A DNA stretch of 64,000 nt from Atherix ibis (lineage: Eukaryota; Arthropoda; Insecta; Diptera; Athericidae): positions 81,247,868-81,311,867 of the forward strand of contig OY282607.1 of NCBI GenBank assembly GCA_958298945.1, given 5' to 3'. A program made the position numbers and the translations under genes. This document shows, piece after piece, positions 33,490-44,100 of the stretch (positions are counted from its first letter, which is position 1; each line of letters begins with the position of its first letter). The notes below the pieces were generated by a model, which was not told the DNA's origin, did no database searches, and worked only from the letters and a program-made list of their open reading frames with translations.

Positions 33490-34083
33490 TATTGGGTTGT
33501 CCAGAAAGTAATTTCACGATTTTCCAGAAAGTGAAACACGATTTTCTTATACTGAATTAATATTTTATTCAATTAAATATTATCCAGTCTGATCCAATGT
33601 CCTTCGCCATCTTTCTGGCAGTAGCATGATTCCATGCTCATAAAATTTTTGTTCTTTGCTGGCAAAAAACTGATCCAAGTGATTTTTGACCTCCTCATTT
33701 GAATTAAACGTTTTACCGTCAAAAAAATTTTGTAGAGACCGGAATAAATGAAAATCGGAAGGTCCTAGCTTTGGAGAGTATGGTGGGTGTGGCAGTATAT
33801 CCTATCCAAGCTTTTGCCGAATGGTCTAACTTATATGAAGTTTCGCATTATCCTGTTGGAACCAATTCTGGCCTTTTTTCTCTAAGTGAATCATTCAATT
33901 TATCCAACTGATGACAGTACACTTTAAAATTGATCGTTGTGTTGCTCGGTAAAAGCCCAAAATAAACAATTCCTTTGAAATCCCACCAAACAGATAGCAT
34001 AACCTTTTTTTGATGAATATTTACTTCCGAAGTGCTTTGAGCGGGTTCATCTTTTCTATTCCAGGATCTTTTATGAATATTAA
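33490..34083 (-). pseudogene. mellifera-type mariner transposase, C-terminal half
   Basis: Minus strand. The right end starts inside the gene at RSWNRKDEPAQSTSEVNIHQ, then KVMLSVWWDFKGIVYFGLLP, YCHQLDKLNDSL, and WFQQDNAKLHIS with the second catalytic Asp. There is an in-frame stop, then another after RQKLG, then YSPKLGPSDFHLF (third Asp kept; the first Asp of SPDL changed to Lys), SLQNFFDGKTFNSNEEVKNH and LDQFFASKEQKFYEHGIM, ending LPERWRRTLDQTG, stop, YLIE. A deletion or frameshift lies near NDSLREKRPELVP. The 3' inverted repeat attgggttgtccagaaagta starts at the TA at 33490-33491 and matches the 5' end of the copy at 3050. It lies head-on to the irritans-type element. Confidence 0.88.
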
Positions 34084-34560
34084 AACAGAATGTTTTCTCT
34101 ATGATATAAATTATAAATAAAAAATCATTTGATGAAAATTTCTTTTAAAAAAATTAATTAGTTTTTAGTTGTGTTATTCAAAAAAATTTTTTGGATATGA
34201 CATGAAATCAGGTCTTGTCAAATAAATTTGAAGTCTTAGAGGGAGAAACTTTCCCTTTTTTTTATCCGCACGAGCATGTACGAATTTCGCTTGTGCATCC
34301 AAAGATTTTTGAATAAGACATTTTGAAAAAATTTTAAGATTAATTATTTGAAAATATAATTTTATCCAAAAATTGATATAAAATATTCTGGTTTTTTTTA
34401 TAAAAAAAAATTAAATCTAATATAGTTCAGCAATCTGTTAATAAGACATAAAACACAAATGGAAAATAAATAGAAAATCGTAAAAAAGAGGTTAGAATAT
34501 TGGAAAAATGTTTATTTTGAAAGTGGTGCAACTTTATCTTAGGTTGAAATTATTTTTACC
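34084..34560. other. AT-rich DNA with repeat pieces
   Basis: 34085-34116 repeats the continuation of the right direct repeat (33287-33313). 34235-34305 is a short third copy of the GTACGAATTTCGCTCGTGCA family (gtacgaatttcgcttgtgca, preceded by a T-run and gcacgagcat). Otherwise AT-rich with nothing recognised. Confidence 0.5.
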
Positions 34561-34700
34561 CGAATATATTACGGCTAAATAAAGGTCCGGTAGCCAGTCC
34601 GGTAGCACAGTCTATTGGATCTATTGTATATTTTACCGTAATATATTCGACTAAAAAACCCCCAAGGGATCGTGCGTTCGAATCCTACTAAAGGCATGGT
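34561..34700 (+). repeat. tRNA-like, probably SINE-derived piece with a 14-bp inverted repeat
   Basis: Contains gtccggtagcacag (34597-34610, a possible A box) and gttcgaatcc (34676-34685, a B box) followed by tactaaaggca, as in the 3' half of tRNAs or tRNA-derived SINEs. The tRNA fold is not intact: the T-stem pairs poorly and the middle is AT-rich. cgaatatattacgg (34561-34574) and ccgtaatatattcg (34636-34649) are perfect reverse complements enclosing the A-box part. I call it a tRNA-derived fragment, not a tRNA gene. Confidence 0.4.
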
Positions 34701-37199
34701 CCTATGCTAATTTCCAAAAAAATCACTCACCTTTCTATTCTAATTTAATCTCCTTAATCCGTTATAACTTGTCACCAAATGACCTTTACTGTAGAATAAT
34801 ATATTTTAGTACTAATTCTATTTGAAATGATAATATACTCGTAATAATAATAACAACTTACTTCTCGAAAGGTTAAGCTACGAGTATAATATAATTAATT
34901 ATTTTTTTTTACCCTCGGTAAATTGTTAATGAAAGTAAAAAAAAAACAGGAAAATATGAACGAAAATGATAGACACATAAAAAAGTAGAGCGCAGGGAAA
35001 AGAGTAGAGCGGCAGTGTAGACAAATAAAAAATAAATTTTAATTGATAATAATGGAAGCTTTGTTGTTATGATAAGAAATAATAACCACATTACAAAAAA
35101 AAAAACTCATTGTCATATATTATTTTATAGTTTGTGTACGTGGTACTTAAAAGTAAATAGAAATATTGTATATAAGAGAGAGTTTGATTAAATTTTTCTA
35201 TTGTATTAACAGAAAAACAATAAAAAAAATGACAATAAACTTAAACTTTTCCAACAAAACCGAGTGTACATTTTATTTTAATAATAAAAAACAAAAAATC
35301 AAATGAAAACAACTTGGAAAAAATCCAAATAAATTGTAATAAAAAAAAAAAAATATTATATGCACATAAAAATATAAAAAATAAATAATGTATTAGAGAT
35401 TAGCAAAAAAAAAATGAACTAAAATTAACATTGTATGAGAGGGAGAATAAATATTTAAAAAAGAAGAGCTGGAAGAAGATCTGTTCGCGCAAATGACAGG
35501 AACAACATGTTTTCTCTGATGATCAACACGTTCGGAACATTGTATTTAAAGTACGTGACTTACTGGCTAGGACTGTACCGGAATATACTGGACTGTCTGT
35601 CTGATTCTAATTCGGATTGCCTAACAAATCAATTAGTTGTAAAAGATTTCGTTAGACGGCGTAGCAGGGTATGTGGAGAGTAAGAGAAGGAAAATTTTCT
35701 TCTTTTTTATGCAAAAGCTTGGCAACAGTTCCAACTAAATATCGTCGTCATCATTATTATCAGAATTATCATCTGTGATCTAGTGTGGGTTAAATAGTAT
35801 AATTTTCACTGTCAATTGCATTTAAATACAATAAATAGAATATAAATTATGGCAATGCCATAAATAAAATTAATGTTGAGAATTTGAAATGTGGCCATAA
35901 ATTTTCATCGATAAAATAATAGTGGTTTTTTTTTTAAATGTTATTCGCGTCAAGCTGAAAAAGTGAATAAATTGACAAAAAAAATAACACAAAATGAAAA
36001 AAATCTCCATCGTATAGAAAGAATTTTAAGTAATATTTTTTTTTCAAAGATAAAACTTAAAAAAAAGTTAAGTATTTTTGATTAGAAAATTAATCAAGTA
36101 TTTTTGATTAGAAAATTTGTTACACAATTTTACCGATTATCATCGTACTGAGCTCAGTATGTACACGAATATACTCGTATGTGAATACTACTACTTACTC
36201 ATTCGCATTCTAATTTGAATAATAAATAATTTTTTATTCTTGGTTTAAAAGTTGATTACATATGCCAAAAAAAAAAGAAGAGAAGATAACCAGGGAAAAG
36301 GACAAACCATTTATGATAACATAAATTAAGTACAGTCTCGTACACGTACGTATATACGAATAATTTGCCCGTAAATGATTCATAATTTTGTGAATTTTAT
36401 TATTTATTCTATTTGTAATTTTTCATATTCTTTTGATGGTGTTGTAATTGTTTTCTCTTATTATGACATAATAACAGCTTAATAATATTTTATTATACAA
36501 TTTTCATATTCGAACAGGTTTTTTTTAATGGTTTTAATAGACAGTTTGGCTTCAATTATTGTTTAGATTATAAAATGTTTACTGTTCAATATGTTTTTTT
36601 TCCCATACAACAGAGTTCATATTTCTGAATCTGATGGATTACTTTTTTTTATGGGTCTCTCTCTTCGATTGTGATAATGGAAAAGAGCTAAATGAGCGGT
36701 TTTCCTTGTTAATGTATGCAAATTAATAGATAAGTACGAAAATGAGTACCAGATAAGTGAACATACATTCTGTTGCTTGGTTAAGGTATTATTTTCTGCT
36801 GTTTTTTTTTGTTAGTGTCTTTTTGGTAAGTTTTTGATTATTTTTGGGCCATTTGTAATAATTTAACTTATTGGGGTCTACCGTACCTGCCGATGATACC
36901 AGTATGACCTGGAATGCAACTCAACGTTCCGAATGCAGTTTAGAATCGGGTGATCTGAAGAGTCACGAATAACTTTCAAGGCTAGGAGACTATTGCTAAA
37001 AATTGATATTTTCTAAAGTTTGTGAAGATTGATTGCAATCTAAACTTCCGTTCTAATTGTTCATATTAGAAAAGTTTACAAATACGATTTTGTGCTTCGG
37101 TTATACATGTCATTTAAAGAAACAGTTTTTAGGTTACGGTTTGCCATTATGGATTGCTTAAAATTGTAAGAATATCTACAAAAGTGAGGATTCTCACTT
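34701..37199. other. AT-rich non-coding DNA
   Basis: No gene recognised. Less AT-biased patches occur at 35480-35680, 36130-36200 and 36870-37000. The last part (36880-37200) may be the decayed upstream portion of the DUF4817-type piece that follows. Confidence 0.5.
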
Positions 37200-37410
37200 C
37201 CTCGTCGCGCTTTAAAAGCATATTACGGCAGTCACAATGAGGTTGATTTGTCACGGCATGTATACGTCAATAAGCAAAGTTACCGGCATTTTGGTTTCTG
37301 AAAATCCACAAATGACTCAGAGAGTCTGAGAGGGACCATATTTATTTGAAAATTGAGAAATAGAGACCGTTACTGTCAATTTTAGACACTATGGCCGTCT
37401 GGAAACGGAT
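37200..37410 (+). pseudogene. DUF4817-type transposase fragment
   Basis: Plus-strand reading includes SENPQMTQRV and, in a shifted frame, EGPYLFEN followed by ETVTVNFRHYG. This matches the stretch ENPQ...P.RVTVW...GGIIGPYFFENEAG.AVTVN..RY in DUF4817-type transposases, with the central VTVWC..WSGG part deleted. It lies directly against a LINE RNase H fragment. Confidence 0.5.
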
Positions 37411-37419
37411 ATTTGTGGG

Positions 37420-37602
37420 CTATAAGCCAATACTAAACGTGATAAATGCGGGGCTTATGTTACCAGGTTATATTCTCCCACTGTTACAAAGGATACTATT
37501 TCACTGAGTTCATTTAAGCTGGCGAACGAGAGGTGGACCAATTTTGACTCGAGATCTCCAGAATGATCTGACCTAAGCTAGATCAGAAAAGAAAAGAAAG
37601 CC
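37420..37602 (+). pseudogene. LINE RNase H downstream region (LOA/Jockey-superfamily type) fragment
   Basis: Translates as LYSPTVTKDTISLSSFKLAN, ERWTNFDS, then IRKEKKACCGQ. It is clearly the same family as 52390-53160 (nucleotide matches: gagttcatttaagctg versus gagttcaataaagctg, taacgagaggtgga, gatcagaaaagaaaagaaag). It ends abruptly at 37602, where R1-type sequence begins. Confidence 0.65.
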
Positions 37603-38930
37603 TGCTGTGGACAGGTTAGGGCCGCCCAACGTACGTTTATAGGCGGTCGGGGTACGATACGCGCGGGAAGTACGTTACCTTGGAGTAAAGGTTGGAGAGA
37701 GGCTGAACTTTCGGTCTCACTTGCAACATCTAAGAAGGCGCGTGGCTGGTTTGGTTGGCATGCTGGTGCGAGTATTTCGCAAAGAATGGAGAGTTCGACC
37801 CAGAGCGGTGAAAGTCCTGTACAAGGGTGTGTTTGCTCCGTGTGCAATGTATGCGTCGTGTGTATGGGGTGCCATTATGCGCTACCAGTATGCAAGGGTA
37901 GGCATAAATTCAGTTCACTACCGTCTACGGCAGGGCATTCCGCTTGCTGGTTGTCCGATTATGAATGAAAAGGTTCAGGATCTTAATACACGCCTGCGTC
38001 GTGTACTGGTCCTGAATAGAATGTATAAAATTTGGCAACGTCGATGGAATGAGAGTGTGAATGGCAGATGAACGCACATGTTCATTTCGGATGTGTGCTT
38101 TGCGTCTGCGTATGGATTTAAATTTGATCTGTACCTTGGGTATTTACTCACGGGACACGGCAGTATGAATGGATTCCTGCACAGGCGTGATCTAGCTGCG
38201 AAGGTTGGTTGCCCTTGTGGGGCGGCGTAGGAGAGTGCCAAGCACCTTTTCATTGAGTATGGCCTGTACGGGGATTTGCGTGACCTAGGTGCATGTGGAA
38301 TCATGGAGAATGATGAGAGTGTGGATGTGAGTCGTGTTTTAGATAGGAGAGAATGGTATGAATGCCTTAATAGATTTACCGTGGCACTTTTTAAGAGGAG
38401 AGCGAGAACGGTGCGTGAATGAGTGTGTAAATGGCACGCAAGGTGGCTACAACTGGGTGAAAGACCAAGGTCAATTCCGGTTGTACTTTCGGGTCTTGGC
38501 GAACCCGTGTACCTGAGCTGGCTTAGCGGTGCCTAGGGATTTAGAAGATTCCTTAGCGCAACTTAATAAGCGGAGTACAAAGCGAAGTACTCTTAAAACA
38601 AAAATTGGTACTATGGGAGTTGGCTGTAGTTAATACCCATATCGCGGTTTTTAAAAAAAAAATTGGTATAACGCAGTGGCTGTAGTTAATACCCATATCG
38701 CGGGTACGGTCACCTGATCGCTGGTCGGAGGTGCTGGTAATTATCTCGGGCGCTGTCACTCCTTATGAAAGTAGAGGTGTAGATAGTTCTTGCCACTAAC
38801 AGTTGGAGTAATGACCTTGTAACTGGTTACTGACTTTAAACTGCCAGTGATGGTGGTACGTTGATTGAGCGTAAATCAATTCCTATAGTCGTAGGCGGCT
38901 CGTGGTTTTATGTTTAACGACAGATAAGTC
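37603..38930 (+). mobile_element. R1-clade LINE (Waldo-like), 3' part with 3' UTR
   Basis: Plus strand. Begins in the region REVRYLGVKVGERLNFRSHL, then an open frame HLRRRVAGLVGMLVRVFRKE, RAVKVLYKGVFAPCAMYA, SCVWGAIMRYQYARVGINSV. A deletion follows, joining to GIPLAGCPIMNE, RVLVLNRMYKIWQRRWNESV. After a stop (38069) the next frame gives YLLTGHGSMNGFLHRRDLAA and the knuckle GCPCG. It then has an in-frame stop at 38228 and HLFIEYG (final Cys changed to Tyr), and coding runs to about 38420. The 3' UTR (to about 38930) contains a local duplication of ggctgtagttaatacccata (38621 and 38673). Part of this UTR recurs inverted at 56440-56760. The reverse-transcriptase core is missing. Confidence 0.85.
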
Positions 38931-40428
38931 ACGTTAAATAATATACAATAATATTACTGTGCTACCACATTCTTCGCAAGGGGGTCTCTTCTGGGAAAAT
39001 AATCAAACTATAACCAATGCCGGAAGTGGTTGGAACAGAATGATGAAGTGTCTTGAAAAATGACAAATGAATGCAAGCAGTTCGGTATGCTCCCACATTT
39101 ATGGAGAATCGCGTTTTTTTTAAACTCTCCGAAAGTCTACAAAAATCTTCTTTAATATTTAAAAAAAAATTAGAAATTGATAGCCTAACTTTTGGATGAC
39201 ATAATTAACCCCAATGATCATTTATTGCGAGCATCCGAAGAGAGAGCATATGTTATTCTCGACCAGATATGAGTATATACAAACATATGCTCATATGCAA
39301 AGTGTACCAAAGGCAGATTTTTGTCGTCAGTTCCTGAAATCTAACTTGGACTAGTACTGTGGAATTGAGTGTTTGTTATTCTTTGGGAAAAAAACTAAAA
39401 AGGACTAAGCGGGAAACGAAACAAACTGTTACTATGGCTAAATTTATGTTCATGAATGCTATGAGTATCGATGTGTGTATGTATATTTTTGCACATAAAT
39501 TCATTTAAATTGATTGCATGTGCAGAGCAAATGTTAAAATTCCAATTTTCAACTCCCGATTTTCATCTTTATCGAATTATTAGTTGGTGTGTTTAATAAA
39601 TTGAAGCAAATTCGGTGTGTGTATGTGTGTGCATAAGATGAGAAATGTTTTGGGAGTGTATTTTTTCCTCGCTTCCAACTTCTTATCATTATTAGCTTCA
39701 AGTGACACTCATCCCCCTCTCTCCGGCTTCCATATTCTTCTGTTGCACAATATTTTTTTGAATAAAATTGATCAAAATTATTCTTTTTCTCCGTCGTCTG
39801 TCCATACACTCAAAGTTTATTGCTCTCAATTTGAAGTGTTTTCTTTTTTTTCTTGGTTTGAATATAATATTTGCTACTTTGTAACTCATTATTTTTCTTA
39901 TTTTTAAATCATGAAAATAATATAAATAAACATGTTATTTTGGTAAATATTTTTTTGTTGAAAGAATCCACATTCATGTTATCATGTTGAGGTTATTTTA
40001 ATTTTTTTTCCTTCTATAATACACTAAGATCGTTTAGCTGTGACGTTTTTTTTTCTTCATTTTTTTTTCGCAAAATAAAATTGCTTAGAATGCATTACAT
40101 TTTATTTATAAATTTCGATGGTAACAAAAAATTCACCATAGAAAATTAAAATTTAAGAAAAAAAATACCCAAGAAATTATTTAATATAAAATCAATAATA
40201 AAAATATTTTTTTCTATTTCTATTAAAAATAATATTTGAAGAATATGATTAAATAGTAATTTATTTTTTTATAAGAATAAGGATTGGTTAACTTGAAAAT
40301 ACAATATAAGATCAGAATTAGTGAAGTATAACGGAAGGGGAAAATGATATGTTATTAATACATCGGGTTATCGCTTTTTTTGTATCGAAAATTGTAGGTC
40401 TGTAATTTGACAACTGTCAAATTAAATA
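38931..40428. other. AT-rich DNA with one dispersed repeat
   Basis: 39071-39146 (gcaagcagttcggtatgctc, then ggagaatcgcg and ctctccgaaagtctacaaaa) is a copy of the A segment also found at 42648-42722 and 43662-43737. Otherwise no gene recognised. The 96- and 86-codon frames at 39549-39907 are low-complexity and on opposite strands. Confidence 0.5.
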
Positions 40429-41358
40429 TACAAGGACTGTTCAAAAAGTATCGCGAATTTTGAATTTCCGCCGGTTAAGTATATTCTATTTTCGATTTTT
40501 ATGTGGCATAATGTTGGTACTCATGTCTCTCACTTATGCCGACAAGTTCGGCCATTTTGAATGTTTAGTTAATTTTTGACAGCTGCATTGCTTACACGTG
40601 TTTTGGCTCGTCTTCGATTTTTGCACATTTTCGACCAAAAACAGCATCGCATTAACATTGCTAAGGAGCTTTTGGACTCTGTCCGAGACGACCCAAATTT
40701 GCTCCAGAGGGTCATAAATGGTAACGAATCATGGGTTTATAGTTCTGACGTGGAACCCAAAGCTCAATCATCCCAATGGAAGCTGCCACACGAGCCAAGA
40801 CCGAAAAAAGCCCTCCAAGTTCGGTCAAATGTGAAGGTTTTACTTACAGTTTTCTTCGATTACAGGGGCGTGGTGCATCATGAGTTCTTTCCACAGGGAA
40901 GAACGGTCAATAAGGAATATTACCTGTAAGTTATGCGCAAGTTACGCGAAGCAATCCGCCAGAAACACCCGGATTTGTGTAAGAACAAAAATTGGCTTTT
41001 GCACCATTATAACGCCCCTGCTCACGCATCGTAGCTTGTGCGCGAATTTTTGGCCAAAAACAATACACTAATAATGCCGCAGCCACCGTATTCCCCAGAT
41101 CTGACCCCCTGTGAATTTTTCTTGTTCCCGAAACAGATTCTTTGATCAATTTTTTTGGAATGGGTAAAAATCGAAGACGAGCCAAAACAGGTGCAAGCAA
41201 AGCAGCTGTCAAAAATTAACTGAACATTCAAAATGGCCGAACTTGTCGGCATAAGTGAGAGACATGAGTACCAACATAACGCCACAAAAAGTCGATAATC
41301 GAATATACGTAACCCGCGGGAATTCAAAATTCGCGATACTTTTTGAACAGACCTCGTA
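40429..41358 (+). mobile_element. mariner copy 3 with an inverted copy of its own 5' end at the 3' side
   Basis: A 930-bp element between TA dinucleotides. The left end starts TAcaaggactgttcaaaaag. The coding part runs from DQKQHRINIAKELLDSVRDD through WVYSSDVEPKAQSSQW, KVLLTVFFDYRGVVHHEFF, HHYNAPAHA and YSPDLTPCEFFLF. All three catalytic Asp are lost (Asn, Tyr and Glu, respectively). Instead of the normal 3' end, the last 194 bp (41165-41358) are the reverse complement of the first 194 bp (40429-40622), including the 5' leader with gccgacaagttcggccattt. The normal C-terminus after FFLFPK is missing. The N-terminal domain is absent as in copies 2 and 4. The product is a long-armed fold-back element. 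Confidence 0.92.
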
Positions 41359-41390
41359 TCATCGAAAGTAGTGTCTGATTCTTTGATTAT

Positions 41391-41660
41391 ATTGTATTGT
41401 AGAAGAACTGGATAGGAGCTCTACGCAAAAATTGTGTCCGAATTTTGTTGCCAATATATTCATAGAACGCACACATATGCAAAATAACCGAAATGGCGTA
41501 AATCATTGGGGGTCAATTTTAAAATTCAGTATGCGATTGAAGCGCTTCGTTTAAAACCACTTTGATATGTGATGTAATTTATGCGTAAACAAATAGATTT
41601 TTTTAAATATAGCGGATTTTATTGTTCAATGGAATTAGTTTTAGAAATTAGCAATTAAAC
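41391..41660 (+). repeat. unclassified dispersed repeat, C segment
   Basis: Matches 21483-21720: tgtagaagaactggat, caaaaattgtgtccgaattt, tatgcaaaataaccg, gcgtaaatcattggggg and gcgtaaacaaatag, followed by a T-rich tail. It begins about 30 bp after the mariner end. Confidence 0.55.
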
Positions 41661-42159
41661 ACAGTTATTCTATTTTAAAATATTATTTATATATTTCACT
41701 ATATATATTATTTATTAAAATATAATTATAAAATGGAAGAGCATATAAAAATATACATTGCAAGTTATTTGATTATATCAAAACAATGGATAAAAAAATC
41801 CATTCTAAAAATGCAAAAAGCATATTTGTAAATATTGAAAGCTTCTTTATAATATAAATGTGTGCTTGTGAATTGAAATGGTAATTTAAATAGGCATGTG
41901 CATTTGTAATTAAATTAAAAAATAAAGCATTAACTTATTATTTTATTTAATTTAAATGCACAACCTGTTGTCGGATTTGTTTTTTTAGCACTTCGGATAA
42001 TTTTGACAACACTTTCAGAAGAGTACTTTAAAAAGCCAAAAAACTTCTATGCTATCAAACTATTTGATGTGAATTCTCCTTCGAAAGCTGAAAAACAGTC
42101 TTCGCATTGCAAAAACTTGCCTAACCTAATATGTATTGGACCAATTTTTCACCATAATC
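41661..42159. other. AT-rich non-coding DNA
   Basis: Nothing recognised. Confidence 0.5.
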
Positions 42160-42230
42160 ATTAGGTGCAGTGGGGTTAAATAAATAATCATGGTTACTTA
42201 AAATATTTATTTAACCCGTCTGCACTTAAT
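42160..42230. repeat. imperfect inverted repeat, 27-bp arms
   Basis: attaggtgcag (42160-42170) pairs with ctgcacttaat (42220-42230), and ggttaaataaata (42174-42186) pairs with tatttatttaacc (42204-42216). Overall there are 27-bp arms with three mismatches and a 17-nt loop. The size suits a small non-coding hairpin or the end of a small fold-back element. No flanking target duplication seen. Confidence 0.75.
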
Positions 42231-42647
42231 TCCCCTTAAATTTTCTTACACACACTTTACATACGCTGGCACTGCACTATTTTCTAGTAAACATTGTGAA
42301 CTGTCAACATCACATTTGTTTACATTTATTGAATGACGAACTTTTCACTTTTTAACCACTTTTTGGACAAAATAAATTATCACAAACTAAATTTTTGTTA
42401 TTTTCTGTAGTAAAAATGAAGATATCAACTTAACGAAAGAAAGTAAGAAATTCCTGGCTTCCACAATTTATTCAATTACCAGGAATCCTTTACACTTCAT
42501 TTTATGAAATCAAAACTTCCTATTAAATGTTATCAACAATATAATTATTTATATAAATACTTACTTCAAAAAAATATAAAAACTACATTTTCACTTACAC
42601 TTTCCGATAAGTATCAAAATAATAACTTGAAAAACAACAAAAGTATG
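42231..42647. other. AT-rich non-coding DNA
   Basis: Nothing recognised except ctggcactgcac (about 42268-42279), which loosely repeats the outer arm of the preceding hairpin. Confidence 0.4.
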
Positions 42648-44100
42648 CAAGCATTTCGGTATGCTACCACTTTCATGGAGAATGGCTTTTTTTGAAACTC
42701 TACGAAAGTCTACAAAATTGAGGCGCATGGAATACAATTCCATTTTATATCAAAAGATTGTACAAAAAATATAAATTGCGTGTCTTTGGTGTCGTGTCAT
42801 TTCTATTCTAAATTCTAAACTAGGGTGTCGTGTCATTTCTATATAAAAAAGTTACACAATTGTATGCAAGCGTTACGATTTATCGCCGCTTCTGCAATAA
42901 TTAAGCCAGCAAATTGCCTATACATATACGAAAATCTGAACGTAAGAGCCTATCCAGGTATTCTTTAATCTAAGGTCTAATTAGTTAATAGTTCGGCCAT
43001 TTTAATGGTGTGTAATTATCGAAAAACCCTGTAACATTGCGAAAACTTTCTACAAACAAGGTAATTCTGCCGTACGCATCTTTCGCGCTTTAATACTTCT
43101 TTCAATAACCAATCTTTCAAATAGCGCTGTAAGAACCAGGGTACTACAGTACCGGTATTTCCATTATTTCTGTTTTTTTTTTTTTTTTTTACAAAAAAAT
43201 TATTCATACAATAGGAAATAGCATCATAGTTAATATTCTATATCAGTGAAGACAAATATGAATAGTTCTTGTGAAATATAAAAAAGTCTACACAAATGTA
43301 TGCAAGAAGTACGATTTCTCGCCGCTTTGGCAATTATTCAGACAGAAAATTTCGTATACATATACGAAAATCTGACGTTAGAGCCTATCCAGGCCTTAGA
43401 TTATAGAAGATCTGGATATGCCTCTATACAAAAATTCTGTCCAAATTTTCTTGAGAATACATTCGTAAGAACGTACACATTAGTATAATATCCTTTTACG
43501 AAACACTTCTTATTCTAAAATAGAAATTTCCTATTTGTTATCGTGAAGAATAAAACTATTTATGCAAAATGTATTAATTTAGACAGATTTGTTCGTAAAA
43601 TATATAAAATTCAATAAAATCGCATTTAAACTTTCACTTCGCGATAAGTAAACAAAAATTATATAAACATTTCGATATGCTACCACATTCATGGAGAATG
43701 GCGTTTTTTAAAACTCTCCGAGAGTCTACAAAATTGAACGCTTGATATTTGATTGATAATTTACTAGATAAATAATAAACCTAAATTACAAGTAGCATTT
43801 ATTACTAGAAGATTGGAAAAAAAAAAAATATTGCCTTCTGTCATGTTTAATTAATTATTTTCTTTGGAATAAGTGAATTTAAATAAATATAAAAAAGGCT
43901 TTTGGAATTCAGTTAATTTGTATTACAAAAACTAGATGTCAGTGTTGGTTGTGTTTACATAAAAAAATCTACACAAAATTATGCAAGCATTACCATTTCT
44001 CTCCGTTTTTGCAATAATTTAGACAGAAAATTGCGTATAACATACATACGAGTATATGAAAATCTGACGTACACTGACCTATCCAGGTGTTCTTTAATAT
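42648..44100 (+). repeat. cluster of A, B and C repeat segments
   Basis: A segments: 42648-42722 and 43662-43737 (aagcatttcggtatgctacc, tcatggagaatggc, ctctacgaaagtctacaaaa), with another at 39071-39146. B segments: 42853-42960, 43284-43395 and 43967-44095 (ttatgcaagcattaccattt, gcaataatttagacag, cgaaaatctgacgtta, gcctatccagg). C segment: 43405-43490 (ttatagaagatctggatatg, aaaaattctgtccaaatttt), directly after a B. The order A-B-C suggests pieces of one element of unknown class, repeated nearby. Frames inside (62-78 codons) are not recognisable. Confidence 0.65.
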
